Positions 25,670 through 37,200 of a DNA stretch of 64,000 nucleotides are shown in pieces. Both the position numbers and the translations under genes were made by a program. The notes beneath the pieces were generated by a model that saw only the letters and a program-made list of their open reading frames with translations, was not told the DNA's origin and made no database searches. Position 1 is the stretch's first letter, and each line of letters begins with the position of its first letter. Source of the DNA: Eutrigla gurnardus (lineage: Eukaryota > Chordata > Actinopteri > Perciformes > Triglidae); assembly GCA_963514095.1 (NCBI GenBank), contig OY741269.1, positions 23,427,420 to 23,491,419 of the forward strand, read 5' to 3'.

Positions 25670-26218
25670 CAGGGCTCAACAATAAGGATTGCCTGACGTC
25701 CCGGGGCAAGTAAAACGCCACGTCGGGCAAGTAACTATGACAACCCGCTTGCCCGTTCGGGCAAGTGGAGGACTCGAAGCAAAAAAAAAACGATCATCAT
25801 CGATAAAGTTATGATGTTGCCCCCTCCCCTTGCCCTCGTCGGATAATGCTTGTAATGCTTGGCGTACTATTTGATTTTTTTTAAATGTGGTTTTGGCCAA
25901 TCAAAATCGAGATCGCGATGTGAGGGGATTATTTATTTATTTATTTTTGTGCCAAAGTTTGAGTGGCCAAGATTAAAATATGGGATAAAACCGCAAAAAA
26001 AAAAAAATACCAATGTTCCAACAATGTCAGAATTATTCATACATTGTAAATAAACATCAAATATAACAATTTACCTGAATCTTTGTCGTTATTTGATAAC
26101 CACTAATAAAAAAAACTATTTATATTTGGGGCCAGTGAAAATTGACTTCGGGCAAGTAGAATTCAGACCCACTGGCCCGACCGGGCAAGTGGAAAAAAAC
26201 CTTAGCGTTGAGCCCATG
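25670..26218. mobile_element. non-autonomous DNA transposon with repeated subterminal motifs
   Basis: The left end CAGGGCTCAACAATAAGG pairs with the right end, whose complement reads CATGGGCTCAACGCTAAGG. Subterminal CGGGCAAGT-type motifs recur at about 25703, 25724, 25758, 26150 and 26183. A CTTGCCCG/CGGGCAAG hairpin lies at 25748-25765. Such repeated subterminal sites are typical of transposase-binding regions in hAT-like elements. The 549-bp body is AT-rich and non-coding. I recognise it as a dispersed teleost repeat. No clean target-site duplication is visible. Confidence 0.75.
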
Positions 26219-26281
26219 CATAGTAGGTTGAGTGTGAGCAGGGAAACTCAGTCAGTTAACTCCAAGTTTCAGGTCTATCCT

Positions 26282-26321
26282 TATCCATCCATCCATCCAT
26301 CCATCCATCCATCCATCCATC
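26282..26321. repeat. (ATCC)n microsatellite
   Basis: Ten perfect ATCC tetranucleotides. Confidence 0.97.
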
Positions 26322-27300
26322 TAACAATTAAACATTTGTGTTAGAATGAGGAAGTTTGGTCAACATTTCATTACATTCTAAAATAGACTGCTCTAAACCG
26401 TAGCATTAGAATCCATATTTTGTGTCTAGTCTACCCTGTTGTCAGGTAAATGTGCCTCAGCCTTGGGCAAGACCACCTTTCTCACTCTCTCTGGCTGTGC
26501 AGGAAAGGAGTAGGTGAGGAGTACCATGAAGATCGAGATAACAGAGACAACAGAGGAAACCAGAGCTGAGGGGCACGGGGGGTGGGGGGGTATTTGTTTG
26601 AAACCAGAACATTTTGATATCGAAGCCAAGTTATTTTAAACCTTAAGGTTTTCTTTTGTGTTGAGGAAAATCTTCCATTTCCTGACTCACTAGATAACCT
26701 TATATGTTGCCTTGGAGATTTGCTTTTTCACTATACAATGTCATCTGTTTGGACACTTTGCAATTTGTTGAACCTTCAAATTGAAATGAACTGTCAGATT
26801 TGATCTTTTTTTCCTGTTTCCACAAGTGTTATTTTGGAAAAACTGTCATTTGAAAATAGCATTTTTTGTTGCTGCGACCCTGAGTGGTATAACAGCGGAG
26901 ACTATTTTAGCCGTATTCAACACAAATCAAGAGCTTGAAGTCTTTCTGCTTTGTTCTGATGCTTAACATCTTAGTTTAATCAAAATTCAATGTGCATTTC
27001 TCTTCTGTATCTCCCCGTTATGATTATAATGAGTATATATTGGGTATTTTGTGATAGAATTTGGTCCTTGAGCCAGCTGTATCTTTCACGTTATCTCATT
27101 AGTTTCAAGAATTTTATGAAAATTATTTGAAAAGATTAAAGAAGAAAAAGTACATTGAAGAGTTGGTAACTTTGGTTCCCAGAGATCAAACGTCAGTCCT
27201 TGCAAAGCCTGACCATGTGCAGTTCAAATGTAGCATTTTATTCATTGATGATAGTGCTACATAGCTAAATTGGAAAACACAGATACTGATAGGGTGGGTG
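26322..27300. other. unique sequence
   Basis: No gene. A G-rich patch lies near 26575-26590. Nothing else is identifiable. Confidence 0.6.
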
Positions 27301-27550
27301 TCCCGCAGAGCTAGAATGAGGCGTCCTCCAATTGGAAGATCGGTGGTTTGATTCCTGCCTACTCCTATCCAGAATGTCCCAAATTGCTGAATTGGTCATG
27401 AATGTGTGTTGAATGAGTTAGAGAAGATTAGATCCTGATCCTCTGAATGTGTGTGAATGGGTGAATGTAGACATGTAGTGTAAAGAGCCTTCAGTGGTCG
27501 AAAAAGACGAGAAAAGAGCTTTTTAAATGCAGGTCCATTTACCAATTACC
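27301..27550 (+). mobile_element. tRNA-derived SINE
   Basis: The 5' part keeps a degenerate RNA polymerase III B box, GGTTTGATTCC at 27345-27355. The body contains CCCAAATTGCTGAATTGG and GTGTGTGAATGGGTGAATGT. The 3' part has GTAAAGAGCCTTCAGTGGTC and ends in tandem CCATTTACCAATTACC. Order and motifs match a SINE that is very common in percomorph fish. It is diverged from the consensus, so it is an old and probably immobile copy. Confidence 0.8.
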
Positions 27551-27826
27551 AAAAGAAAGATACAAATGGCAAAGAAGGATAGTGGAAGATAAAGTATACT
27601 GTACCTACAATAGTTATGAAGCTACCCACAAACAATCCCACAACTGCATGTTAAAGCAATAAAACACTCATAAGTAAATCATTTTACGACTGAAAATGAA
27701 AGAATCCTCGGGGAGGACTTTTTCTTACAAGGATCCCCCGCTTGAGCGTGCAAAATGTCCCGCAACATTAAACCTCAAGACACAGAACCAAATATAATGA
27801 CACTCTGACGTTTTTTTCTTCTTTCA

Positions 27827-27828
<2 letters not shown>

Positions 27829-27899
<71 letters not shown>
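27829..27899. repeat. (CA)n microsatellite
   Basis: About 35 pure CA units. It is the last CA/TG array of 40 bp or more in the window. Confidence 0.97.
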
Positions 27900-27900
<1 letters not shown>

Positions 27901-29658
27901 TCCCACATACGACTCATGTTGATTGTGGGCACTCCTGATGCTTCCCCATCATCACAAACCATTTCCAGCCTCAATCTCACTCTCGGTCTCACAGCTCTTT
28001 CCCCCCGGTGCAACAATCTCTCACCTTGCCACTAGACCCCTATCATAAATCTTTCCCACCCCTCCTTCCCCTACATCACTACCTCCAGTGTCCATTTTAC
28101 CTCCCCTAGCGCTCACTGCCAGCAAAAGCCCTATTAACCCCTTGTACAGCTATATATTGTTGTTGAATAATTGAAGGTGCCTCCACAGTGAAAAGGTGCC
28201 TAAATAATGAATGAGATAGGGCATCTTTTTAAGGTGGAAGAGCCCTGTGAATTATTCAGGGGGCAAATCTGTAGTAAAAGACACCTGTTGCATAGAAAGA
28301 GATCTGCCAGACCAGCACTGCTGTATATTGATGCGCCGGGTTCTTGCATGTCCATTACAGTTTCTTTAACTTTTTCTGATCGGAGAAAATAAAGCTTTTT
28401 TACGTTTGAAAAGTGAAGTTAAAATATAGCAGCACCAGATTTGTATCTGCTTTGAGATACATCACTATCTCTGATACAAGCATTGCATTATTTCCTCTAC
28501 AAATTCAATCTTATTCCCATCTGGGGTAAACAAATATTGTTGCTATTATTGAGTTGAAACGACTTTGTATATTATTCTTTGAATATATTTCGATGTTGTC
28601 CTGCTCCATGTTGTCTGTGGAATGATCCATGGAAGGCATCTGAACCAGAGTGGGCGTGAGGTGCATATGCATTGAAATGGACGTAAGCCTGATTACTGAT
28701 GCAGGAGTATTGAGTAACACTAGAGGACACATGATTAGTCCAGCGCCCAGGCCAGATTAAAATGGCAACGGGAAAATTACATTAATTTATTCAACTATGC
28801 AATACATTCAGAAAGGCTAAATAGCATAACAACAACGTAAGACTACTGTTTCAAAAACAACGAATGAATGTATTAATTAGAGCAGTCACAACATAGAACA
28901 GGTAGAGCAATACTTTCTTTTGAAAGATTCTCTGTCAAAATAAGCAGGGGGCGGTGCATAGAAACTGTTTATTGTGGCTATATCTATGAATATCTGTCTC
29001 AATCTTTCTCTCTTTATCTAAGAAATTGGAACAGAGTGTGGTGTTCTCTTCTGTGTATCTCTCGGTATTGAAACAACAGCAAAAAATGGTCTCATGTAAG
29101 GGATTTTCTATAGATCCATGAAGTATTTAAAGCTTAAACAAGCAGTGTCCATCTTTGTCAACCCTGTACAATAAATGCCACCACATTCTGATCAGGTTTT
29201 TGTTTGGACTGGACTAAAGGTTTGATATAGTTTTACAATTTATATCCAACTGCTATAACGTCCACAGGTTCTTGGCAGCTCAGCTCCTTAGAAGATCACT
29301 TTTGGTTCAATCACAAAATATGAATTCTTTAATACAAACAGATGATGTGTAACGATAAAGTCTTAACAAAGTCTTTGGCGCTTAGACCCTGGAGGGAGAT
29401 TTGCAATTGAGGGGAAATCGAGGGGCATCTGACAATGAAGGCGTGTCATTGTGCTATTGAATAGAAGAGACAAGATGATGAGAACAGCTGATATCATGAT
29501 TGATAGCGCCGAACTATGACAGCAAGGAAATTATGAGTGAGCGTTTATGAGAGGAGTGAATGTCAGGATGAGAAATAACAGCTGGCCGAACCATACAAAG
29601 GTAGAGTTCCTGATTGAACTCACAGCTAGAGCTTCATTTGGTAAAGTTGATCATTTGC
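27900..29658. other. unique sequence
   Basis: No gene and no recognised repeat. A C-rich patch follows the CA array to about 28080. Confidence 0.55.

Positions 29659-29698
<40 letters not shown>
29659..29698. repeat. compound (AT)n(GT)n microsatellite
   Basis: About 12 AT units pass directly into 8 GT units. Confidence 0.95.
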
Positions 29699-30487
29699 AA
29701 AAACTTCAGCTTTGGTTTGTTGCCATTTTGCTTTATGCAATGAAACTACCAGGGTCTTTGGCAGACAGCGAATCACTACTTCTAATTAAAACAATGGTCT
29801 TAATAATCCACCAGCCATGGTCCTGCACATTTACCGGACATGACTTAATTTACTGTGTTAACACACTTTTAAAATGGCTGGACACCTGACCTACACCTAT
29901 CATCACCTTTTTAGGTTGACACATCGAGGTTTGGCAAACAGTTATTTACAGTTGTTTTATTTACCAGGTAGTTGCTAGCTGTGTCTCGTGCTGTGTGTAG
30001 TGAACAGTTGGGTTTTGTAGAGCTACCTGCTGTGGATGAAAATGAAACTAAACAATGAGCTGAAAGCTATAAAGCCAGGGGGAGCAGATTGACTCTCTGT
30101 AGGTTTATCACAAAGAGAAACCCCTTTCACATTGTCACAGATTGTCACATTCTTTTCAAGTTGTCATTTAATACATTTTTACTGTAAACATATACATTCT
30201 AACTACTGTAAGTAAGTCTGCAAGGTGGCAAGAAGATCTGTAACTTTAAGTAAGTGCTAAAATAGGAAACAGCTTGTTGACAGTACGGCGTTCCAATCCA
30301 CAAAAGTTGACGAAGGTGATGACAGTTGCAGTGGAGGGGACAGATGAGAAAATAAATGTTTGGAGCAGCTTCATCGTTGTATCCCCCGTGGTGCAGCAGA
30401 GAGCAGTTCTCTGTCTGGGGTCACAGCCACCGCTGAGAGCACACCTGGCAGCACAGATACAGTCATTTCTCCACCAGAGAATGGAGG
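29699..30487. other. unique sequence
   Basis: Nothing identifiable. Confidence 0.55.
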
Positions 30488-30515
30488 TGTTTGTGTTTGT
30501 GTGTGTGTGTGTGTT
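30488..30515. repeat. short imperfect (GT)n
   Basis: GT units with two TTT interruptions. Confidence 0.85.
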
Positions 30516-33500
30516 GATAGTGAGAGAGAAGAGACACAGAGGAAGTGATGTGTGTCTCTGTTGGAAGAAGGCGAATGAAAAGGCAAAATACTTGAGGACA
30601 TTTTGCGTGCATGCCTGTTTGTTGAATATTCAAATGTGTGGCAAGCTGAGACCCAGAAATAGCTTGTAACTAAAGTGAGGAAGACGATACAGAAACAGTG
30701 AAATCATTGACATGTTTCTTCAACTTTAACTTTCAACATTAGTTGTCCCTGAATGGCAATTGGTTTCGCAGCAGAATGGAGCTCCTTTAATATGGTATTC
30801 CTCATTTCACAATAACAAAGTACAGCACTTTTTGTGTCGGAAAAAGATTCCGATATAGTTTTTGACGGTGGCATTTTTTTTCTTTTTCTCCCCCACCCTC
30901 TCATAGTCGATCTAAATCAGGAAGCACTTAACCTTAGTTGTCGGACTCACAGTTGACATCAACGTGGGGCAAGTGCGAGAGAACCCGGTGCAGCACCTTG
31001 TGGCACTCCACTGCCACCAGCTCCGGTGCCAGGTCAGGCATCGCAAATATCACAGGACATTTTAATGGATTTTTTTTTTTTTTTAATAATTTAAAAGATA
31101 CATTGCAGTTTCGAGAAGGTCCCCATGTTCTGCTCGGCAAAGGAGAACGCAGAGTAGAACACAGGGACTATAGCAGAGTTAAATAGAGAGGAGATAGAAA
31201 CAGACACCTTGACATTTAATTCTATTCAGCCAGCTGCTTAATTGAGTGACTATTGTTTCTCATCTTACACGGAAGCAGAAAAAACATGTATCACACATTG
31301 TTCTGTCACACCAACTGAAATATCTCAAACGTCACCTTGCTTACATTAACATTTTTTTTAAATTTCACATAACTGCAGGGGGTGACATAAATACAATGTG
31401 ACACCATTCTTCCCAATTCTATCTGCTATTTTCACCGGCATTTTACCCACAAGAGAATGGAGAAACCAGTTAAGGTTTTTCTCAGCAGTGCCAAGTGTGA
31501 GGCTGTCAGTTAAGCTGAGGTTGGCGGGGCATGCTGATTATCTCTGTGACCTGCATTGTTACAGCCATTACTGATTTGCAGCCCGTTCTGAGTCTTCACA
31601 CTTGTTCTCATTCATAATGAATACCGACAGAGCTGCAATATTAATAAGCCTTGGAGCCTTGGGCATTGGGTTTATTTAAGGATTCAGATTATGAGGACAA
31701 TGGAGGTGACAGGTTATGTGTGCGCGTGTGGACCGGCACGTACAAGGATGTTGCTGTGTTTTTCATTCATTTATTTTTCATAATGTTAGCAATACTTCAA
31801 GTTTGATCCCCTGACCACAATGACACTGTTGATTGCCCTTAGATAAGATACCAAACACCTACCTGTTCATTCACAGCTACCCATTTCACAAAATTTTAAC
31901 GATGTGTAAGACCTACACCGAGTGAATTTTGAACCTTAGATAAAGAAAATGTTCAAACAGAAATTCCTTAATCGAAGAAAATAGACATGATCAGTGAAAA
32001 CTAAATATGCTTTTTGTGTTTTGTTTGTCACATTTAAAGAGCTTTCCATCAATACTTCCAGACCAAACATGTTTGGGCACAATTTCTACAGTTCCCTCCA
32101 AATTGTTACTCCCTGCTGCTCTATGAGCAATTGATTGAATGATGCCAAATTTGGAGCAGAAGATGAGACAAGTTCTTGAGAATGTCAGTCAAATTATGCC
32201 CTAAAAGAACTGACCAGGAACATCTTCTGGCCTCTCAGCTTGTAATTTCCCAGTCACATGTGGTTCATTGCTGATGAATGGGATTAGATAAGGGGCTCTG
32301 TGAGTACCAAGACACTTTAATGTGTGAAAAATTGAAGTTGATGTAACTGATGTGTGGAGGTGAGACAGCCCTGTGACCCAATCCTATTTGAATTAGAGTG
32401 TAACTTATCTTCAGAGTTCACTCGAGACAAAGTAATGCAAGCAAGAGGTGTAGTGTAGAAACAACTAATTAAATAAGAGCTTGAACAAATGAAGGTCCAG
32501 AAAAGCCCATAATTAGTAGATAGCAGGCCTCTTCATACAATTCTTCATGTATCAACAAATGAAACATATTGAGTGTATGGCTGGACTTCTGTAATTTCTC
32601 AAAATAATCAAATGCAACAGCCAGAAAAAAGAATAGTAGGCACAGCGGTTGACCAGACTGATTTCTAATTTAGCATATCGGTATACTGTAAGACATTGTG
32701 CAGAGCACATGATGCATTTTTATGAATGTATTCTGAATTTCTTCAATATTATACATGGGGAAGATTATGGCCGTACCTTGCATGGCAGCGGGATTCTTGA
32801 GATGTCATGATCATGTGAATTGCGGGATCACGTACCATATGAAAATTCATCTAGGCAAGCTTCAATTAATGAGTTTGCATCTGGCAAGCCAGAGAACGAA
32901 CTCTGATGGAAACAATGGTAACTCCTAAAGATGTTAGTGTAGATGATGCAATTAGCACTGCTAATCAGTTCTATTCAGCCATATGTCTGCTGCAGTGTCA
33001 CTGGACAATTAATGAGCAGAGATTCTCAAACCCCAAAAGCACTAAGGTTAGTGCAACCTGTCTAACACTGAACCATATGTGGATTGATGTCTGTGCTTCT
33101 TCTTGATCAGCCAACACTTTCTGCAAGACTTTACCTTACTCTGTGAGTATCTGTGTATCACAACATAGGACACACTGCCTTTGATGGTAACCTCTACACT
33201 GGAATTTAATAATTCAGGCTGTTGAAATACAAAAGGGAAGGCAGACTGTAGGTTGCAGATTTTTTGACTCACTTTGATGGAGCACAACTTCAGATGTTTC
33301 CCAGAACCAAACAGGCCGTTCACCAATGATATAGTTATTAAGACTCATATTGGAACAATGCATTTGGACAGATGTGAACTGTCAGTATTACTATCCGAAG
33401 GTGGTGCTATCTGGATCAAACATTTGGTATGTAGCATGAATAAATCTGCACAATCAGCAATTTCCTTCACTTTTTAAACAACTCACAGCTGGGATATCTC

Positions 33501-36429
33501 AAGATGGTTTGTCAAATTCAATAAATGTGACAGATTCATTACTTGGGGAAATCAGGGAGTGTTTATTAAACAGTTTGCAATTCATTTCCATTCTGAGGTA
33601 TGTTTCCTTCCCCATTACTTAGAATCTTGATTGAATTCAAACTAGCCAAGGCAGCAGCCATGCCGTAGAGAAGTATTGGTTCCAGAGATTAGCCTGCAAA
33701 CAGAGCTGAAGTCATGAGCTTTTTTGGGCTTTACCAAGACATTTCCAACATTTAACCATGCTTATTACAGAAATGCACCCCATATGTTACTGGTTTACAA
33801 AGTAAAGGAACACGGGGCAGAATTTGTTCCTCTATTAAATAATTTCATGTTGATAAGCCATCCGATAGAGCCGATATGCAGAGATATGAAAACCTTTTGA
33901 AAGAAAGGGCAAAATTGCTGCATATTATTATCTGATGACAGTTTGTCTAAATTGATTTTACCATGTTTTCTCGAGCCCAGTGAGAACATTCATAATTATT
34001 ATTTCATGAAATCATATTTCATGGCTGGAACAATTCAATACACACAGATTCACATCTAAAGGATGAAACAAGAAGGTCTTGAAACCATAAGAAACATTAT
34101 GACTGTTAGCATGAAGGGATGTTCTGTTGTTCTACAACCTTGGCCTTGATGCCATGGTTTTGACCAGGTCAATAGCAGTTGCTGAGCTCCAAACACTATC
34201 CTCAGCCCCAATGGTGTGGCACTGGGGAAAGTTTCAAAACCAAGTCCAAGGTCATATCAATATAGATTGAAGTAGTTAGACTTCAAAAAACAGTGAAGCA
34301 AGCACAACCAGAAGATCTTTCATTTAGTCTGACATTGTGATTTATTTAATTTTTCTTCAAATGTTTGTTGAAATAACAGCATCAAACATGTCAAACTCTT
34401 TAACTGCCAAATTGAAATTGTTGTTAAAACATATGTACTCTAAAGGTTAAAGCTCACTTTGGCATGCCAATAAAACTATAGATTTATAGTGCTAATGCTT
34501 AAGGGTATCATGCACTGTTTTGTTGACTTGAAGGTCACACCATTCATCAAAGAGTGGAGATGAATTCCCTCAATTCTTGACTCCAGAGACTACTCCTTTT
34601 AATTGCTGAGGCATCAGAAATGTCTATTGCATTTAATGGAGTTGCTTGGATTATCCTGAGAAGGACAATTTCCCAGTGTTAAAAAAAAGCAATTTAATGT
34701 TTACTAATTCATCTTGAGATCTAAAGCAAACTATCTGATTCCCCTGAGCTCCTTCAAAGTGGATCCTTGATCCACCTTCTCTTTCCCAGCAGATCAATGG
34801 TGGTTGAAGAGTTCATTATCCAAGACAAATCCATACACTTCTCTGCCACGTCTTCAGCCATTCTTCTCATCCGTTCCTCGCTCGGCCTTTTAATTGGCCT
34901 TCAGTCATTAGTCATCTCACCCGCACTTGTTCTCTTACCCACTCTGTCGTTCCAGTCTAATGACACAAAGGCTAATTTTACACCCACCAGTCGTTCCGTT
35001 TAATTACTGAATGTCCAGACTCCTCTAGCTCAATCAATAACAACCGTACCGAGATGGAGCAAAGCATTGGAAGAAGAAAAAAAAAATGTCCATGGGGAAC
35101 TTGGTTTGGAAGAGGAAAGTAGATTCCTCATGTCATCAGATGGGGGGAGTTAACAGAAACAAAATAGCAGGTAGCTAATTGGTCATGTGGGATCATTTAT
35201 GTGATGTCTTAGACCGACTGCATCATCCACATCACATTTTATCAAGGTTTCACTTTCTGACACTATAACAGTAACTGTGTTGAATTATACATTATTTCAT
35301 GTCTGCCAGTGGAGTGAGAACATGCAGATTTCACATGGAGAGCTGTGTTTCATCTTTTCAAACAATAATTTATACATTATTGCGTTATAGTTCTGATGGC
35401 TTTAATGTTCAACCTCCAGAAGTTATTAGGAATTCACAAAAAAGAAGAATGAAGCATGACGTCATACTAACTGAAAAGTTACTCATTCACAAGCCAGTTC
35501 TAACTCACACGGGCTACACCCTCTACTGGACAGTATGCCTTACAATACTGTATGCTCGGGATTGGAGGCAGGTATTACCCATAGAGTTCTCATAGAACTG
35601 GAGTTACAATATTGTAATCTTTGTATTGGTGACTATCATCCTGTATTTTCATCCTCGATCCTCAGGGGGCAAAACCTAAGTCCTTTTACATTAAGTCATA
35701 CAGCAAGTCACTGATACTTTTCTGTTTGCTTATACTCTTTGGTGGTCACGAAGAAGGAATTGTTTATAAAAATGAATAGTCTGAAGAGAAAGGAACTGAA
35801 CTTCACATCTCATTAATAATGATGGATAGTAACACGATGGAGAATGGTCCTTAATATTTCCTGTTGAAATTGCATCAAACAATGCTGTAGTTGGTCTGTT
35901 TTGTTTTCAACTTGCAAATAAAACCACAGCATAATTCATCCGGCCTCACTGGTAGTATTCAAAATAAGATCCTAGCGAATTTGCCTGATGTCAGGCAACA
36001 TTACATGACGATACAGTAAAATGTGGATGCTGGAAGTATAGTGCTAACTGCACACTACAGTGAGCTGTATCCACCACTGTGGGAAGTCTCAGTGTATTAT
36101 ATGCTAAGTGAATTGTTGATGGATTTGACTGGTATTTTAATGACAACCCCTCCTCTTTGCTTCTCATCCAGTTAATCTCAGCTGTAAACAGAATAGATAA
36201 ATGACATTTGACACTGGATTCATGTATCAGCGCTTAAGTAGCCATCATGATTCATTAGGGTCAAAATAGGGTCGCCACAAGCAAGGACAAAAAATTATAC
36301 GTTTAAAGGTTTACCAGAACCTCTGATTGCCTACCGGATCGTGTCATTTGTCACTGTTTGCCGTCCTGAAAATGTGCATCCTTCAGCATCTTCATGTTTC
36401 CACACACCTCAAGCCTGCAAGTCTACGAG
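30516..36429. other. repeat-poor unique block
   Basis: Almost 6 kb without a microsatellite longer than a homopolymer run and without any transposon I recognise. This is in sharp contrast to the first 30 kb. Sequence is AT-leaning, complex and rich in ATTA/TAAT cores, for example 31440-31690, 32850-33060 and 34550-34700. A T16 run lies at 31069-31084. No coding is supported except the doubtful short frame at 30934-31041. Confidence 0.55.
30934..31041 (-). other. codon-biased short ORF, 35 codons
   Basis: On the minus strand ATG (31041-31039) opens 35 codons ending in TAA (30936-30934). Nearly all third positions are G or C while the flanks are AT-rich. The peptide MPDLAPELVAVECHKVL continues in a His/Val-rich tail ending ESDN. 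It resembles the last codons of a real protein. However, the upstream side is a long A-run with no acceptor and the start context is weak. A decayed exon, a retrocopy piece or chance are all possible. Confidence 0.25.
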
Positions 36430-36575
36430 CGTGAACCAATTGGAAACAACCAATCGGCGTCGTCAGGTTAAGATCCTCGGATTATTGGGGACCAATGGAA
36501 GACGGTGCGCCAGGCGAGGCTGGGAACTGATGGGGGAACTGAGTGGCTGTGGCAGAGCTAATGGTAAGTGAGAGG
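36430..36575 (+). promoter_or_regulatory. CCAAT-box cluster followed by a strong splice donor
   Basis: Five CCAAT pentamers, counting both strands, lie within 61 bp: 36436-36440 (+), 36439-36443 (-), 36450-36454 (+), 36484-36488 (-) and 36492-36496 (+). NF-Y binds such boxes in promoters and enhancers. A GC-richer stretch with CpGs follows and reaches a near-consensus 5' splice site, ATG/GTAAGTG, at 36564. The arrangement suggests an unannotated first exon or alternative promoter on the plus strand. No TATA box is seen. Confidence 0.35.
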
Positions 36576-37200
36576 TAATTAGAGAGAAAAGACTTGTGTG
36601 CCGCTCTCCATCCGGCGAACAGAGCGAGGAGCGGGCCTCCCCACCGCCTCATTTATCATCATCTGCTTAGCAGGCGGCTCAGCATCAGGACAAACAGAAC
36701 AAACCCCCTCCATCTTTCTCCTTCTCTTTGCCTCTCGTCTTTCTTCTTATCTCCATCCTGCTTATCCAAGGTATGATACTTCCATTTCAACTTTGTTTTC
36801 CAATCCGTATCCTCTTTAATCTCTCTCATTGGGCTCTGCTTTTCTCTGCAGTTACTTTCCAACTTGTCGCTTCTTCTATCTTTTTGTTGAACCCAAAAGC
36901 CACCTTTTACTTGCTCTGTTATTTTTGCTCTATTTACTTGACTTTTCCTTTTAAATCTACCATCAAATTACTGTTTTCCATCCTGGTCTTCGCTTCTCGT
37001 CAGATATCCATTTCTATTCAGTCTGTTTCGTCTTCATTGGTTTGCTGTTTTCCCCTCTCCATTTCTGCATTGCAATTTGCCTCTTCTGTTTCCTATCCTC
37101 CCTCCATCATCTGCCCGTGACCCTGGATGTTTTTCATTTTTCCTCTTTCTACCCCAATTTGTCTCTTCATTCACCTCACTGATGCTATTTTTCATCGTCT
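36576..37200 (+). repeat. pyrimidine-rich tract
   Basis: From about 36690 to 37200 the plus strand is strongly biased to C and T, with runs such as CTCCTTCTCTTTGCCTCTCG. The bias keeps frames open and makes a hydrophobic pseudo-protein (Phe, Leu, Ser, Ile). It is composition, not a membrane protein. Confidence 0.6.

Noticed and set aside
27345..27355. RNA polymerase III B box suggesting a tRNA gene
   Set aside because: No cloverleaf or proper A box. It belongs to the head of a SINE ending in CCATTTACC-like units.
36728..37120. 130-codon frame that looks like a multi-pass membrane protein
   Set aside because: The whole interval is C/T-rich, which forces Phe, Leu, Ser and Ile codons and removes stops. 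No start context, splice sites or family likeness.
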